From the NCBI RefSeq assembly GCF_004792415.1, contig NZ_CP038854.1, positions 186,001-250,000 of the forward strand: 64,000 bases of DNA, in the 5' to 3' direction. The translations under genes were made by a program, and so were the position numbers. Within the stretch, counting starts at the first letter, position 1. Every line of letters begins with the position of its first letter. Shown here piece by piece: positions 45,963-54,967 of the stretch. The DNA comes from Pantoea vagans. Lineage in GTDB: Bacteria; Pseudomonadota; Gammaproteobacteria; Enterobacterales; Enterobacteriaceae. The notes under the pieces were generated by a model that saw only the letters and a list, made by a program, of their open reading frames with translations, ran no database searches and was not told the DNA's origin.

Positions 45963-46618
45963 TGAAGAAATTATTACTGCTGATGGCAATCCCGTGTTTT
46001 ACATCCGGAAAAATAACGCCTGAAATAACCATTCCAGACAGCTTCAGTGAGTCGTCTTTCGACCAGCTATCATTACACAGAGGTAACTACCTGGCTAATA
46101 CAGCTAGCTGCGAAATTGTTTCATTAAAACTATTCCATCCAATAGAGCATAATAAATACCCGCCATCAGCATCCTGGCTTTGCCTGTTTCCTGTTGATGT
46201 CATCAATGACGGATATGGCCTAAACAGATCGCTTGCTGAAAAGGTCTACCTTGATAAAAAAACGGATCGGTGGAAAAAGAAAGGATATATCAGAAACAGA
46301 AAAGAAACCCAGCGTTCTCTTGATGTTTATGGCATCAAAAGCCTGAGCGAGTTACAGCCTCTGAAGCTGTTTAATATTCAGTCAGTCAATGCCCGTGGCT
46401 ATGCGGTTATCGACAGCAATATTCCCCTGGAGGAAAAGCAGAAAGGAGTGAAGAAAAGGCTATCATTCTGCCTGATACAAAATCATAGCTATTCTGCTTT
46501 TTGGGGTTTTGGCTCAATGATTAATGTCGTTGACGGCAAAGAGATTGATTTCACTCCCTATATGCTCAAATCTCTTGAGACCATCGAAATGGGGTTACCG
46601 GCGAAATCAAATAATTGA
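45962..46618 (+). CDS. Second, orphaned immunity protein
   Basis: 218 residues with a short export signal (MKKLLLLMAIPCFTSGK) and no recognised domain. It is coupled to the displaced effector tail in the same overlapping arrangement as the first effector-immunity pair, yet is unrelated in sequence to the first immunity protein as far as I can see. Keeping an orphan immunity gene would protect against siblings that still use the old tail. Confidence 0.6.
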   Translation: MKKLLLLMAIPCFTSGKITPEITIPDSFSESSFDQLSLHRGNYLANTASCEIVSLKLFHPIEHNKYPPSASWLCLFPVDVINDGYGLNRSLAEKVYLDKKTDRWKKKGYIRNRKETQRSLDVYGIKSLSELQPLKLFNIQSVNARGYAVIDSNIPLEEKQKGVKKRLSFCLIQNHSYSAFWGFGSMINVVDGKEIDFTPYMLKSLETIEMGLPAKSNN

Positions 46619-46944
46619 CAGTGACTAAATTGGCCATATGCCTGATTCAAATTCATATACAGCTAAGATGCTCACAAGCAAAAGGATCTGATAAGGATTC
46701 TTTTGCTTGTCCAGGTCTATCCTGTATTTTTACTCTAAGTTTACATTTCACAGAGCGTCAGCCGCCCTCATAGCTTCCCCACCACAGCACTGATTATGTG
46801 CAATGCCCGTTGCTGGTTCACCATCCCGGTGCCTTCTGTGCCGAAACCCGTCTACCTTGCTGATATTTCTGGCTTTAATTTCTGGCACGCCATTTGCTGA
46901 AATCTTAGCAGTAAGCAGCGTATGACACATTGATAGCAAATAGC
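46619..46944. other. Region between effector locus and guanidine riboswitch
   Basis: Contains the hairpin below. A 63-codon minus-strand frame at 46748-46939 has no ribosome site or family I recognise; it may be a remnant. Otherwise nothing. Confidence 0.35.
46674..46710 (+). terminator. Hairpin terminator after the effector locus
   Basis: ACAAGCAAAAGGATC and GATTCTTTTGCTTGT form a 15-bp stem with one mismatch and a 7-nt loop, about 55 nt after the last immunity stop. Confidence 0.65.
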
Positions 46945-47076
46945 TGGCTAGGGTTCCGGTTCACGCAGGTGAATGTCTGGTCCGAGAGCTGGCGACCTCT
47001 GCGAGGTTACACGGCGGGACAAAAGCCCGGGAGACAGCGGCACCATCTGGTGTCCTGCGCTGCTCCCGTTTTTTTG
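46945..47076 (+). promoter_or_regulatory. Guanidine-I (ykkC) riboswitch with terminator
   Basis: The conserved blocks are in order: CTAGGGTTCCGG at 46948-46959, CTGGTCCGAGAGC, then ACACGGCGGGACAAAAGCCC and GGGAG. The 3' GGGAG-CAGCG block pairs with CGCTG-CTCCC, followed by seven Ts at about 47069-47075, giving a transcription terminator. Guanidine binding should free the operon that starts 20 nt later. Confidence 0.95.
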
Positions 47077-47095
47077 TGCCAACCAGAGGTCAATC

Positions 47096-48151
47096 ATGAA
47101 GAAATCCCCCCTCCTGACGCTGATTCTTTCGCTGACGCTGCTGGTCAGCGCGCCGTCTTTCGCCGCCGTCAAAAAAGAGTTCAACATCTGCTGGACCATT
47201 TACGCGGGCTGGATGCCCTGGGGCACCATCAGCAATGAGAAGATCATTGATAAATGGGCCAGCAAATATGGCATCAAAATTCATATCACTCAGCTCAATG
47301 ACTACATCGAGTCGATCAACCAGTACACCGCCGGGCAGTTCGACGGCTGCACCATGACGAATATGGATGCCCTGACCATTCCTGCAGCCGGCGGCATTGA
47401 TAGCACGGCGTTGATCACCGGCAGTTATTCCGATGGCAACGACGGTGTGGTGCTGAAAGGCGAAAATAAAAAGCTCAGCGATCTGAAAGGGATGTCGGTC
47501 TATCTGCCTGCGCTGTCAGTGTCGCACTATCTGCTGGTACGCGGACTGGAGAAGGCCGGACTGCAGGAAAAAGACGTTAAAGTCGTGAACACCTCCGATG
47601 CCGATATCGTCTCAGCGTTCGGCACCAGCAACGTTAAAGCGGCTGTGGCCTGGAACCCGCAGCTTTCAGTCATCAAAAAGACACCGCAGACGACAGAAGT
47701 GTTCAGCTCATCGGCCGTGCCGGGCGAGCTGATTGACATGATGGTGGTCAATACCGACACCCTGAAAGATAACCCCGCACTCGGCAAGGCGCTGACCGGT
47801 GCCTGGTTCGAGATGATGGCGAAGATGCAGGCCGGAGACACCCAGGCGCTGAGTGCCATGGCGGCCGATTCCGGTACGGACCTCGCCGGTTATAATGCGC
47901 AGCTGAAAACCACCCACCTGTTCTGGACCCCCGCCGAAACCCAGACCTTTGTCTCATCCCCCGATCTAGCGAAAACCATGCAGCGCGTCGCTGCGTTCTC
48001 CTTTGATAAAGGATTGCTGGGTGAGGGCGCGCAAAGCGCTGACTTCATCGGCATGCGCTTCCCGGGCAACGTCACCGTCGGCGACATCGCAAACATCAAA
48101 CTGCGCTTTGACGACAGCTATCTGAAGCTGGCCGCTGCGGGCAAGCTGTAA
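47096..48151 (+). CDS. Guanidine-operon ABC transporter binding protein (urea-carboxylase-linked)
   Basis: Periplasmic binding protein of the NMT1/taurine-like class, 351 residues, signal peptide ending SAPSFAA. The mature start is VKKEFNICWTIYAGWMPWG; aromatic residues there probably contact the guanidinium group. AGAGGT precedes ATG 47096; a longer frame begins inside the riboswitch. This family regularly accompanies urea/guanidine carboxylases. Confidence 0.9.
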   Translation: MKKSPLLTLILSLTLLVSAPSFAAVKKEFNICWTIYAGWMPWGTISNEKIIDKWASKYGIKIHITQLNDYIESINQYTAGQFDGCTMTNMDALTIPAAGGIDSTALITGSYSDGNDGVVLKGENKKLSDLKGMSVYLPALSVSHYLLVRGLEKAGLQEKDVKVVNTSDADIVSAFGTSNVKAAVAWNPQLSVIKKTPQTTEVFSSSAVPGELIDMMVVNTDTLKDNPALGKALTGAWFEMMAKMQAGDTQALSAMAADSGTDLAGYNAQLKTTHLFWTPAETQTFVSSPDLAKTMQRVAAFSFDKGLLGEGAQSADFIGMRFPGNVTVGDIANIKLRFDDSYLKLAAAGKL

Positions 48152-48175
48152 TCACCGGACTCAGGAGTTTTTGCC

Positions 48176-48991
48176 ATGCGCCACATCAACCGCTATCCCC
48201 GGCAGGGAATGCGCCTGACGCTGATGCTGTTACCGTTTGTGTTGCTGATCGCCGCGTGGTTTATCAGTTCGGCAGTGCGTCTGGAGGCGAATCCCCACGA
48301 CAAACTGCTGCCCGGCCTGTCGCAGATGATCGCGGCCATCGACCGGATGGCGTTCACGCCGGACAAGCGCAGCGGGGAGTATCTGCTGTGGGCGGATACG
48401 TGGATTAGCTTAACCCGTCTGCTGACTGGCCTGGCGCTCTCTTCGGTAATTGGCTTGTGCATCGGCATTGCTGCGGGCGTCTTTCCGATGACCCGCGCGG
48501 CGCTGTCACCGTTCATGACCGTGGTGTCGATGATCCCGCCGCTGGCGCTGCTGCCAATGCTGTTTATCGTCTTCGGGCTGGATGAACTGTCAAAAGTGAT
48601 GCTGATCGTCATTGGCATCACACCAATGCTGGCGCGCGATCTGGAGCATCGGGCGCGCGAAATCCCCGCAGAGCTGTTTATCAAAGCGCAAACCCTGGGA
48701 GCGAACAGCTGGACGGTGGTGCTGCGGGTCGTGCTGCCGCAGCTGTTATCGCGGCTGATAACGTCGCTGCGTCTGCTGCTGGGATCGGCATGGCTTTTTC
48801 TAATCTCCGCCGAAGCCATCTCCGCTACCGCCGGGCTGGGTTATCGCATTTTCCTCGTCCGCCGCTATATGGCGATGGATGTGATCATTCCTTATGTCAT
48901 CTGGATCACGCTGCTGGCGTGGCTGATGGATCTCGCGCTGCGGCAGCTGCACAAAGCCTGTTTCCCCTGGGCGGAAGGAGGCCGGGAATGA
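48176..48991 (+). CDS. ABC transporter permease of the guanidine operon
   Basis: 271 residues, SsuC/TauC-like permease with about six membrane segments and a loop FIKAQTLGANSWTVVLRVVLPQLLSRL for the ATPase. It overlaps the ATPase gene by 4 nt. Confidence 0.9.
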   Translation: MRHINRYPRQGMRLTLMLLPFVLLIAAWFISSAVRLEANPHDKLLPGLSQMIAAIDRMAFTPDKRSGEYLLWADTWISLTRLLTGLALSSVIGLCIGIAAGVFPMTRAALSPFMTVVSMIPPLALLPMLFIVFGLDELSKVMLIVIGITPMLARDLEHRAREIPAELFIKAQTLGANSWTVVLRVVLPQLLSRLITSLRLLLGSAWLFLISAEAISATAGLGYRIFLVRRYMAMDVIIPYVIWITLLAWLMDLALRQLHKACFPWAEGGRE

Positions 48992-49773
48992 GTTTTATCG
49001 ATATCAAAAATATCTGGCAGGAGTATGGCGACCACGTGGTGCTGGAGCGCATCAATCTGCAGGTGAAAGAGGGCGAATTCTGTTCGCTGGTAGGGGCGTC
49101 CGGCTGCGGTAAATCGACATTTTTACGCCTGCTGCTCGGTCAGGAGAAGCCGACACGGGGATCAATCACGCTGGACGGTGAGCAACTCCCCGGAGAGCCG
49201 GATCGCAGCCGTGGCGTGGTGTTTCAGCGCTATTCGGTTTTCCCTCATCTCAACGTGCTGGATAACGTCGCCATTGGCCTCGAACTTCCGGCGTCACCTT
49301 TTACAGGTCGGCTGTTTGGTGCCCGAAAACGCCAGGCACGCGAACAGGCTAAACAGATGCTGGAGAAGGTCGGGCTGGGCCATTCGCTGGATAAATATCC
49401 GGCGCAGCTTTCCGGCGGAATGCAGCAGCGGCTGGCGATTGCACAGGCGTTTGTGATGCAGCCACGCGTGCTACTGCTGGATGAGCCGTTTGGCGCGCTG
49501 GATCCCGGCATCCGCAAAGATATGCATGCGTTGCTGCTCCAGCTGTGGAGCGAAACCCGGATGACGGTCTTTATGGTCACGCACGACCTTGCCGAAGGTT
49601 TCAATCTCGGCACCCGGCTGCTGGTGTTCGACAAGGTGCGCATCGACCCGCAGGCCCCCAATGCGTGGGGCGCGCGTATCACCTACGACATCCCGCTTAA
49701 TGAGACGCGGCTATCACAGCTGGCGACCAACAGCAGAAACAACATTTCCCCTTTAAAGGAGACCGCTCAATGA
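48988..49773 (+). CDS. ABC transporter ATPase of the guanidine operon
   Basis: 261 residues, Walker A GASGCGKS, signature LSGGMQQR, Walker B VLLLDEPFGALD, H-loop MVTHD. ATGA overlaps on both ends show a tightly coupled operon. With the two preceding products it forms an importer, probably for guanidine or a guanidine-containing compound. Confidence 0.92.
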   Translation: MSFIDIKNIWQEYGDHVVLERINLQVKEGEFCSLVGASGCGKSTFLRLLLGQEKPTRGSITLDGEQLPGEPDRSRGVVFQRYSVFPHLNVLDNVAIGLELPASPFTGRLFGARKRQAREQAKQMLEKVGLGHSLDKYPAQLSGGMQQRLAIAQAFVMQPRVLLLDEPFGALDPGIRKDMHALLLQLWSETRMTVFMVTHDLAEGFNLGTRLLVFDKVRIDPQAPNAWGARITYDIPLNETRLSQLATNSRNNISPLKETAQ

Positions 49774-50498
49774 CAGAACTTTTTCATTCAGCCCCGAGCC
49801 TGCGCGAAGAGCCGCTGCGCGGTGGCGCGCATACCTCGCTGATTCTGCGCAAAGGGCAGATCCTGCGCCTGACCGATATCGAAGGCGGCGCGAACGTCAG
49901 CATGATGATGCTCAATCCGCACGAGAAAAGTGAACGGCTCAATCTGCCGGACACCCTGAAAGGTCAGCACACCGCACGCCTGACTACCGGCCACTGTTTC
50001 TACTCCGATATGGGCCGCGTGATGGCCGCGATTGTTGCGGACAGCTGTGGCTGGCACGATCCATTTGGCGGCGTACTCAACGCGGCGGAAACACAGGAGA
50101 AGTACGGTGCCGGTCGCTATCAGGAGTTGCGCAACGGCTTCTATCGCAACGGCGTGGATAATCTGCTGGTTGAGATGGGCAAATGGGATTTGGGTCTGGA
50201 AGATCTGCTGATGGTCGTCAACTTTTTCAGCAGGGTAACGGTTGATGAGCAGGGGCGCTTCGGGTTCAGCGCGGATAACAGCCGCGCAGGGGATTTCGTT
50301 GAGCTTTACGCGCCCATGGATGTGCTGATGGTGCTGACCGCGCTGCCACATCCGCAGGATCCGGCCACTGACTATCTCCCGCGTCCGGTCCAGCTGAGCT
50401 GGTATCAGGCCGACGATATGCAGGCAGTCAGCGAGGCGATCGTTAACCGCGGTGAAAACCAGCGTGCATTTCACAACACTCAACTTTTTGCCCTGTAA
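49770..50498 (+). CDS. Urea-amidolyase-associated protein 1, carboxyguanidine deiminase subunit
   Basis: 242 residues of the DUF1989 family, here UAAP1-type. Motifs include [33 protein letters not shown] and [11 protein letters not shown]. With its partner it forms the deiminase (CgdAB) that turns carboxyguanidine into allophanate and ammonia. It overlaps the ATPase gene by 4 nt and precedes UAAP2 by 10 nt. I leave open which of CgdA and CgdB it corresponds to. Confidence 0.88.
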   Translation: MTELFHSAPSLREEPLRGGAHTSLILRKGQILRLTDIEGGANVSMMMLNPHEKSERLNLPDTLKGQHTARLTTGHCFYSDMGRVMAAIVADSCGWHDPFGGVLNAAETQEKYGAGRYQELRNGFYRNGVDNLLVEMGKWDLGLEDLLMVVNFFSRVTVDEQGRFGFSADNSRAGDFVELYAPMDVLMVLTALPHPQDPATDYLPRPVQLSWYQADDMQAVSEAIVNRGENQRAFHNTQLFAL

Positions 50499-50508
50499 GG
50501 AGGCTGCG

Positions 50509-51144
50509 ATGACCGTTGTCCACTCTGATCGTCGTCCTGAAGATGCCGTCTATCGGCACGTGATCCCGGCAGGCGAGCCGTGGCTGTTCGAAGTCAAAAA
50601 AGGGCAAACGCTGCGACTGCTCGACCTCGAAGGCAATCAGGCGATAGATACCCTGTTTTACAACACCGACAACCCACGTGAACGCTACGATCCTCAGCGC
50701 ACGCTGCGTCGTCAGGGCAAGGTCTATCTGACCACCGGCAGCGTGCTCTATTCGAATCTCGGCAATCCATTACTGACGATCGTCGCCGACACCTGCGGTC
50801 GCCACGATACCCTGGGCGGTGCCTGTTCCCAGGAGAGCAACACCGTGCGCTATGCCCACGATAAGCGCTACATGCACAGCTGTCGGGATAACTTCCTGTG
50901 CGCCTGCCTGCATGATGGCCGTCTGCACAAGCGGGATATCGGCGCCAACATTAACTTTTTTATGAACGTTCCGGTCACGCCTGAAGGCGGTCTGACCTTC
51001 GAAGACGGCTTATCTGCGCCCGGCAAATATGTCGACCTGGTGGCCGAATGCAATGTAATGGTGCTGATCTCCAACTGTCCGCAGCTGAATAACCCCTGCA
51101 ACGGCTGGAACCCGACGCCCGCCGAAGTGCTGGTGTGGAACTGA
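50509..51144 (+). CDS. Urea-amidolyase-associated protein 2, carboxyguanidine deiminase subunit
   Basis: 211 residues of DUF1989, UAAP2-type: [54 protein letters not shown], and conserved cysteines ([15 protein letters not shown]). Strong TAAGGAGG before ATG 50509. It shares the fold with its neighbour, consistent with a heteromeric enzyme. Confidence 0.88.
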   Translation: MTVVHSDRRPEDAVYRHVIPAGEPWLFEVKKGQTLRLLDLEGNQAIDTLFYNTDNPRERYDPQRTLRRQGKVYLTTGSVLYSNLGNPLLTIVADTCGRHDTLGGACSQESNTVRYAHDKRYMHSCRDNFLCACLHDGRLHKRDIGANINFFMNVPVTPEGGLTFEDGLSAPGKYVDLVAECNVMVLISNCPQLNNPCNGWNPTPAEVLVWN

Positions 51145-51189
51145 GCCAGCCCTCTGAACTTCTCCGGCCACCTTTATAGTGCCGGTCAG

Positions 51190-51240
51190 CCCCGGGGACG
51201 GCCCCAGGGAATATCGAATTTTGCGGGACGACCCGCATCC
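51190..51240 (+). promoter_or_regulatory. Guanidine-II (mini-ykkC) riboswitch inside the operon
   Basis: Two hairpins with ACGR tetraloops: GGGG-ACGG-CCCC at 51194-51205 and GCGGG-ACGA-CCCGC at 51223-51236, 17 nt apart. That paired ACGR architecture is the definition of guanidine-II. It ends about 18 nt before the carboxylase ATG, so it probably controls translation. Confidence 0.85.
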
Positions 51241-51254
51241 CTGAGAGTTCGCCT

Positions 51255-54200
51255 ATGTTTGAAACCTTACTGATTGCCAATCGCGGCGCGATCGCCTGTC
51301 GCATCCTTCGCACGCTGCATGCCATGCAGGTGAAAGGCGTTGCCGTTTACTCCGAAGCCGACCTGAGCAGCTTACATATTCGCGAGGCGGATGACGCGCT
51401 GAGCCTGGGTGAAGGCCCGGCGGCACAAACCTATCTGGTGACGGAAAAAATCATCGCCGCCGCGCTGCAGAGCAGGGCAAAAGCGATCCATCCGGGCTAC
51501 GGTTTTCTTTCTGAAAACGCCGCCTTTGCGGAAGCGTGCGAGGCCGCCGGCTTGATTTTTGTCGGTCCCACGCCGCAGCAGTTACGGACCTTTGGCCTGA
51601 AACATACGGCCCGCGCGCTGGCGAAGGCCGAAGGCGTGCCGTTGCTGGAGGGCAGTGAGCTGCTGGCGGATGTCAGCGAAGCTCGCCGCGCCGCAGAGCG
51701 TGTCGGCTATCCGGTGATGCTGAAAAGCACGGCGGGCGGTGGCGGCATTGGCATGCGCGTCTGCGGTGATGCGAATGAACTGTCAGACGCGTTTGAAACC
51801 GTACAGCGCCTCGGCCAGAACAACTTCAGCGACGCCGGGGTGTTTCTCGAAAAATATATCGAACGCGCCCGTCATCTTGAGGTCCAGATTTTCGGTGACG
51901 GAAAGGGCGAGGTTATCGCACTGGGCGTGCGCGACTGCTCGATTCAGCGACGTAATCAGAAAGTGATCGAAGAGACGCCTGCGCCGAATCTGCCGGCTGG
52001 CATGGCCGAAGCGCTTTGCTCGGCGGCTATCGCCCTGGGGAAAGCGGTGAACTATCGCAGCGCGGGTACGGTTGAATTTGTTTACGACAGCGCAGCGCAG
52101 CAGTTCTATTTCCTTGAAGTGAATACCCGCCTGCAGGTTGAACATGGCGTGACAGAGCAGGTCTGGGGCGTGGATCTGGTGAAATGGATGATAGAGCTGG
52201 CGGCAGGCGATCTTCCGCCACTAAGCGCATTAGCCGCCACGCTGAATCCACAGGGCCATGCCGTGCAGGCACGCATCTATGCAGAAGATCCGGGACGGCA
52301 GTTCCAGCCTTCACCCGGACTGTTAACTGAAGTCCATTTCCCGGCAGCCGACGATAAAACCCTGCGCATCGACCGCTGGGTGGAGGCCGGATGCGAAGTC
52401 CCGCCATTCTTTGACCCGATGCTGGCAAAAGTGATTGCCTTCAGCGCTACGCGCGATGAAGCCATCGCCGCACTTGCACAGGCGCTGGCAGAAACCCGCC
52501 TCAATGGCGTTGAAACCAACCGCCGCTATCTCCAGCAGATTTTAGCCTTTAAGCCCTTTACGGCGGGTGAACCCTGGACCCGCTGCCTGGAGCAGCTCAG
52601 CTATCAGGCGGCCACCGTTGAGGTTCTGAGTGCCGGCACCCAGACCAGCGTGCAGGACTATCCCGGACGACTGGGATACTGGGCAGTCGGTGTGCCGCCG
52701 TCGGGGCCGATGGACGATCGCGCTCTGCGCTCAGGCAACCGTCTGCTGGGCAATGACGAGAGTGACGCCGCGCTGGAAATCACCCTGAACGGGCCCACCC
52801 TGAAATTTAACACGGCGATTCAGGCGGTGGTCTGCGGTGCGCCGCTCAGTGTCACGCTGGATGGCGTTGAACAGGCGATGGACGCTGTGTTTACCCTTCC
52901 GGCGGGATCAACGCTAAAGCTGGGCGCGATGAATGGCGCGGGCGTCAGAAGCTATCTCTGCCTGAGCGGCGGTATTCAGGTGCCCGACTATTTAGGCAGC
53001 AAAAGCACCTTTACCCTCGGTCAGTTTGGCGGACACGCTGGTCGTGCGCTGAGCAGCGGTGATGTGCTGCATCTCGCGCCACGGACTACGAACACAGCCG
53101 GAACAGAATTGCCCGTTGCGCTGCGCACCGCTCTCGCGCCGGTTCGCACGCTGCGCGTAATTTACGGTCCCCACGGCGCGCCGGAGTTCTTCGCGCCTGA
53201 CTATATGGCGACGTTCTTTGCTACAGAATGGGAAGTGCACTTTAACTCCAGCCGCACAGGCGTGCGCCTGATTGGGCCCAAGCCGATCTGGACCCGCGAC
53301 AGCGGCGGCGAAGCGGGACTGCACCCCTCAAATATTCATGACAATCCTTACGCCATTGGCGCGGTAGACTTTACCGGTGATATGCCGGTCATCCTGGGAC
53401 CGGATGGCCCGAGTCTCGGCGGGTTCGTCTGCCCGGCGACGGTGATCGAAGCGGATCTCTGGCAACTGGGACAGCTCAAAGCGGGTGACAAAGTGCAGTT
53501 TGTTCCGGTGGATATCCCGACGGCACGGCGACTGGCAGAGGGACGTCGCAACGAGCTGACCACGCTACAGCCACAGGAGATTCACTGGGCGCCTGCGCCG
53601 CTGATGTCACCGGTAATAATGACCTGCGGCGAGGCCGATAAACGTCTGGTGGCGCGGCTTTCTGGCGATACGCATCTGCTGCTGGAGGCAGGCGAGCCGG
53701 AGCTGGATCTGGTGCTGCGCTTTCGCATTCACGCCCTGATGCAGGCGCTGGAAGCGCAGTCCCGCAACGGCATTATTGATATCACGCCGGGCATCCGCTC
53801 GCTGCAAATCCATTTCCAGCCGGAGACGCTGACGCCAGACGTGCTGCTGGCGTGGGTGCGCGGTGAGTGGGAGAGGGTCTGCATGAGTGACGACCTTCAG
53901 GTGCCGACACGTGTGGTGCATCTGCCGCTCTCCTGGGACGATCCCGCCTGTCAGAAGGCGATCGAAAAGTATATGACCACCGTGCGCCCGGACGCGCCCT
54001 GGTGCCCGAGCAACCTTGAGTTTATCCGGCGGATAAACGATCTGCCGGATGAGCAGGCCGTCTGGAACACCGTGTTTGAGGCCAGCTATCTGGTCATGGG
54101 TTTGGGCGATGTCTATCTTGGCGCGCCGGTTGCCACGCCGCTGGATCCGCGTCATCGGCTGGTGACGACGAAATATAACCCCGCCCGCACCTGGACGGCG

Positions 54201-54860
54201 GAAAACTCAGTGGGCATCGGCGGCGCTTATCTGTGTGTTTATGGCATGGAGGGGCCTGGCGGCTATCAGTTTGTGGGCCGCACGCTGCAGATGTGGAACC
54301 GATATCACGAAGTAGCCGATTTTGGCGGTAAGCCCTGGCTGCTGCGCTTTTTTGATCAGATCCGTTTTTATCCGGTCTCTGCTGAGGAACTGCTGCAGAT
54401 TCGTCGCGACTTTCCACTGGGTCGCTATCCGCTGCGCATTGAGCACAGCACGCTGCGGCTGGCGGCGTATCAGGATTTCCTTGCGCGTGAAGCGGAGAGT
54501 ATCGGCGAATTTCGTGAGCATCAGCAAACCGCATTCAATGCGGAACGTGACCGCTGGATAGCCAGCGGCCAGGCCCATTTCGACAGTCAGGAAAACGTAG
54601 CGGAAGAAGGCGGCGACGCGCCGCTGCAGCCAGGCGAGCAGGGGGTTGAAAGTCCGGTCTCCGGCAATCTCTGGCAGGTGCAGGCGACCGCAGGCAGCCG
54701 GGTGCGGGAAGGAGATATCCTGGTGGTGCTGGAGTCGATGAAGATGGAGATCCCACTTCTGGCCCCGTGCAGCGGCATTATTCAGCAGGTCAGCGTCCAG
54801 CCAGGCAGCGCAGTGCGTGCAGGGCAACGCGTGGCGGTAATCGTTGAAGATAACGCGTAA
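51255..54860 (+). CDS. Biotin-dependent guanidine carboxylase (urea carboxylase family)
   Basis: ATP- and biotin-dependent enzyme that carboxylates guanidine. 1201 residues in the order biotin carboxylase (1-~450; GGGGIGMRVC, EVNTRLQVEHGVTEQ), AHS2/KipA-like (~455-760; TSVQDYPGRLGYWAVGVPPSGPMDDRALR), AHS1/KipI-like (~780-1000) and a C-terminal biotinyl domain with ESMKMEIP, biotin lysine near 1163. No allophanate hydrolase domain is fused. The two guanidine riboswitches and the UAAP genes argue for guanidine over urea. Confidence 0.92.
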   Translation: MFETLLIANRGAIACRILRTLHAMQVKGVAVYSEADLSSLHIREADDALSLGEGPAAQTYLVTEKIIAAALQSRAKAIHPGYGFLSENAAFAEACEAAGLIFVGPTPQQLRTFGLKHTARALAKAEGVPLLEGSELLADVSEARRAAERVGYPVMLKSTAGGGGIGMRVCGDANELSDAFETVQRLGQNNFSDAGVFLEKYIERARHLEVQIFGDGKGEVIALGVRDCSIQRRNQKVIEETPAPNLPAGMAEALCSAAIALGKAVNYRSAGTVEFVYDSAAQQFYFLEVNTRLQVEHGVTEQVWGVDLVKWMIELAAGDLPPLSALAATLNPQGHAVQARIYAEDPGRQFQPSPGLLTEVHFPAADDKTLRIDRWVEAGCEVPPFFDPMLAKVIAFSATRDEAIAALAQALAETRLNGVETNRRYLQQILAFKPFTAGEPWTRCLEQLSYQAATVEVLSAGTQTSVQDYPGRLGYWAVGVPPSGPMDDRALRSGNRLLGNDESDAALEITLNGPTLKFNTAIQAVVCGAPLSVTLDGVEQAMDAVFTLPAGSTLKLGAMNGAGVRSYLCLSGGIQVPDYLGSKSTFTLGQFGGHAGRALSSGDVLHLAPRTTNTAGTELPVALRTALAPVRTLRVIYGPHGAPEFFAPDYMATFFATEWEVHFNSSRTGVRLIGPKPIWTRDSGGEAGLHPSNIHDNPYAIGAVDFTGDMPVILGPDGPSLGGFVCPATVIEADLWQLGQLKAGDKVQFVPVDIPTARRLAEGRRNELTTLQPQEIHWAPAPLMSPVIMTCGEADKRLVARLSGDTHLLLEAGEPELDLVLRFRIHALMQALEAQSRNGIIDITPGIRSLQIHFQPETLTPDVLLAWVRGEWERVCMSDDLQVPTRVVHLPLSWDDPACQKAIEKYMTTVRPDAPWCPSNLEFIRRINDLPDEQAVWNTVFEASYLVMGLGDVYLGAPVATPLDPRHRLVTTKYNPARTWTAENSVGIGGAYLCVYGMEGPGGYQFVGRTLQMWNRYHEVADFGGKPWLLRFFDQIRFYPVSAEELLQIRRDFPLGRYPLRIEHSTLRLAAYQDFLAREAESIGEFREHQQTAFNAERDRWIASGQAHFDSQENVAEEGGDAPLQPGEQGVESPVSGNLWQVQATAGSRVREGDILVVLESMKMEIPLLAPCSGIIQQVSVQPGSAVRAGQRVAVIVEDNA

Positions 54861-54901
54861 CGACGATGACAACCGGCCAGCCGGATAAGTTCATGCTGAA
54901 T

Positions 54902-54922
54902 GCCGCTGCGCCCGTCAGCGGC
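54902..54922 (+). terminator. Hairpin after the carboxylase gene
   Basis: GCCGCTG / CAGCGGC 7-bp stem with a 7-nt loop between convergent genes; no T-run. Confidence 0.4.
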
Positions 54923-54967
54923 AGATTGCTGGCGGGCGCAGGCAACATGCATCACAGCAGCCGGGTA

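Noticed and set aside
46748..46939. 63-codon minus-strand frame before the guanidine riboswitch
   Set aside because: Composition looks coding-like but I recognise no family and see no ribosome site; possibly a remnant, not supportable as a gene.
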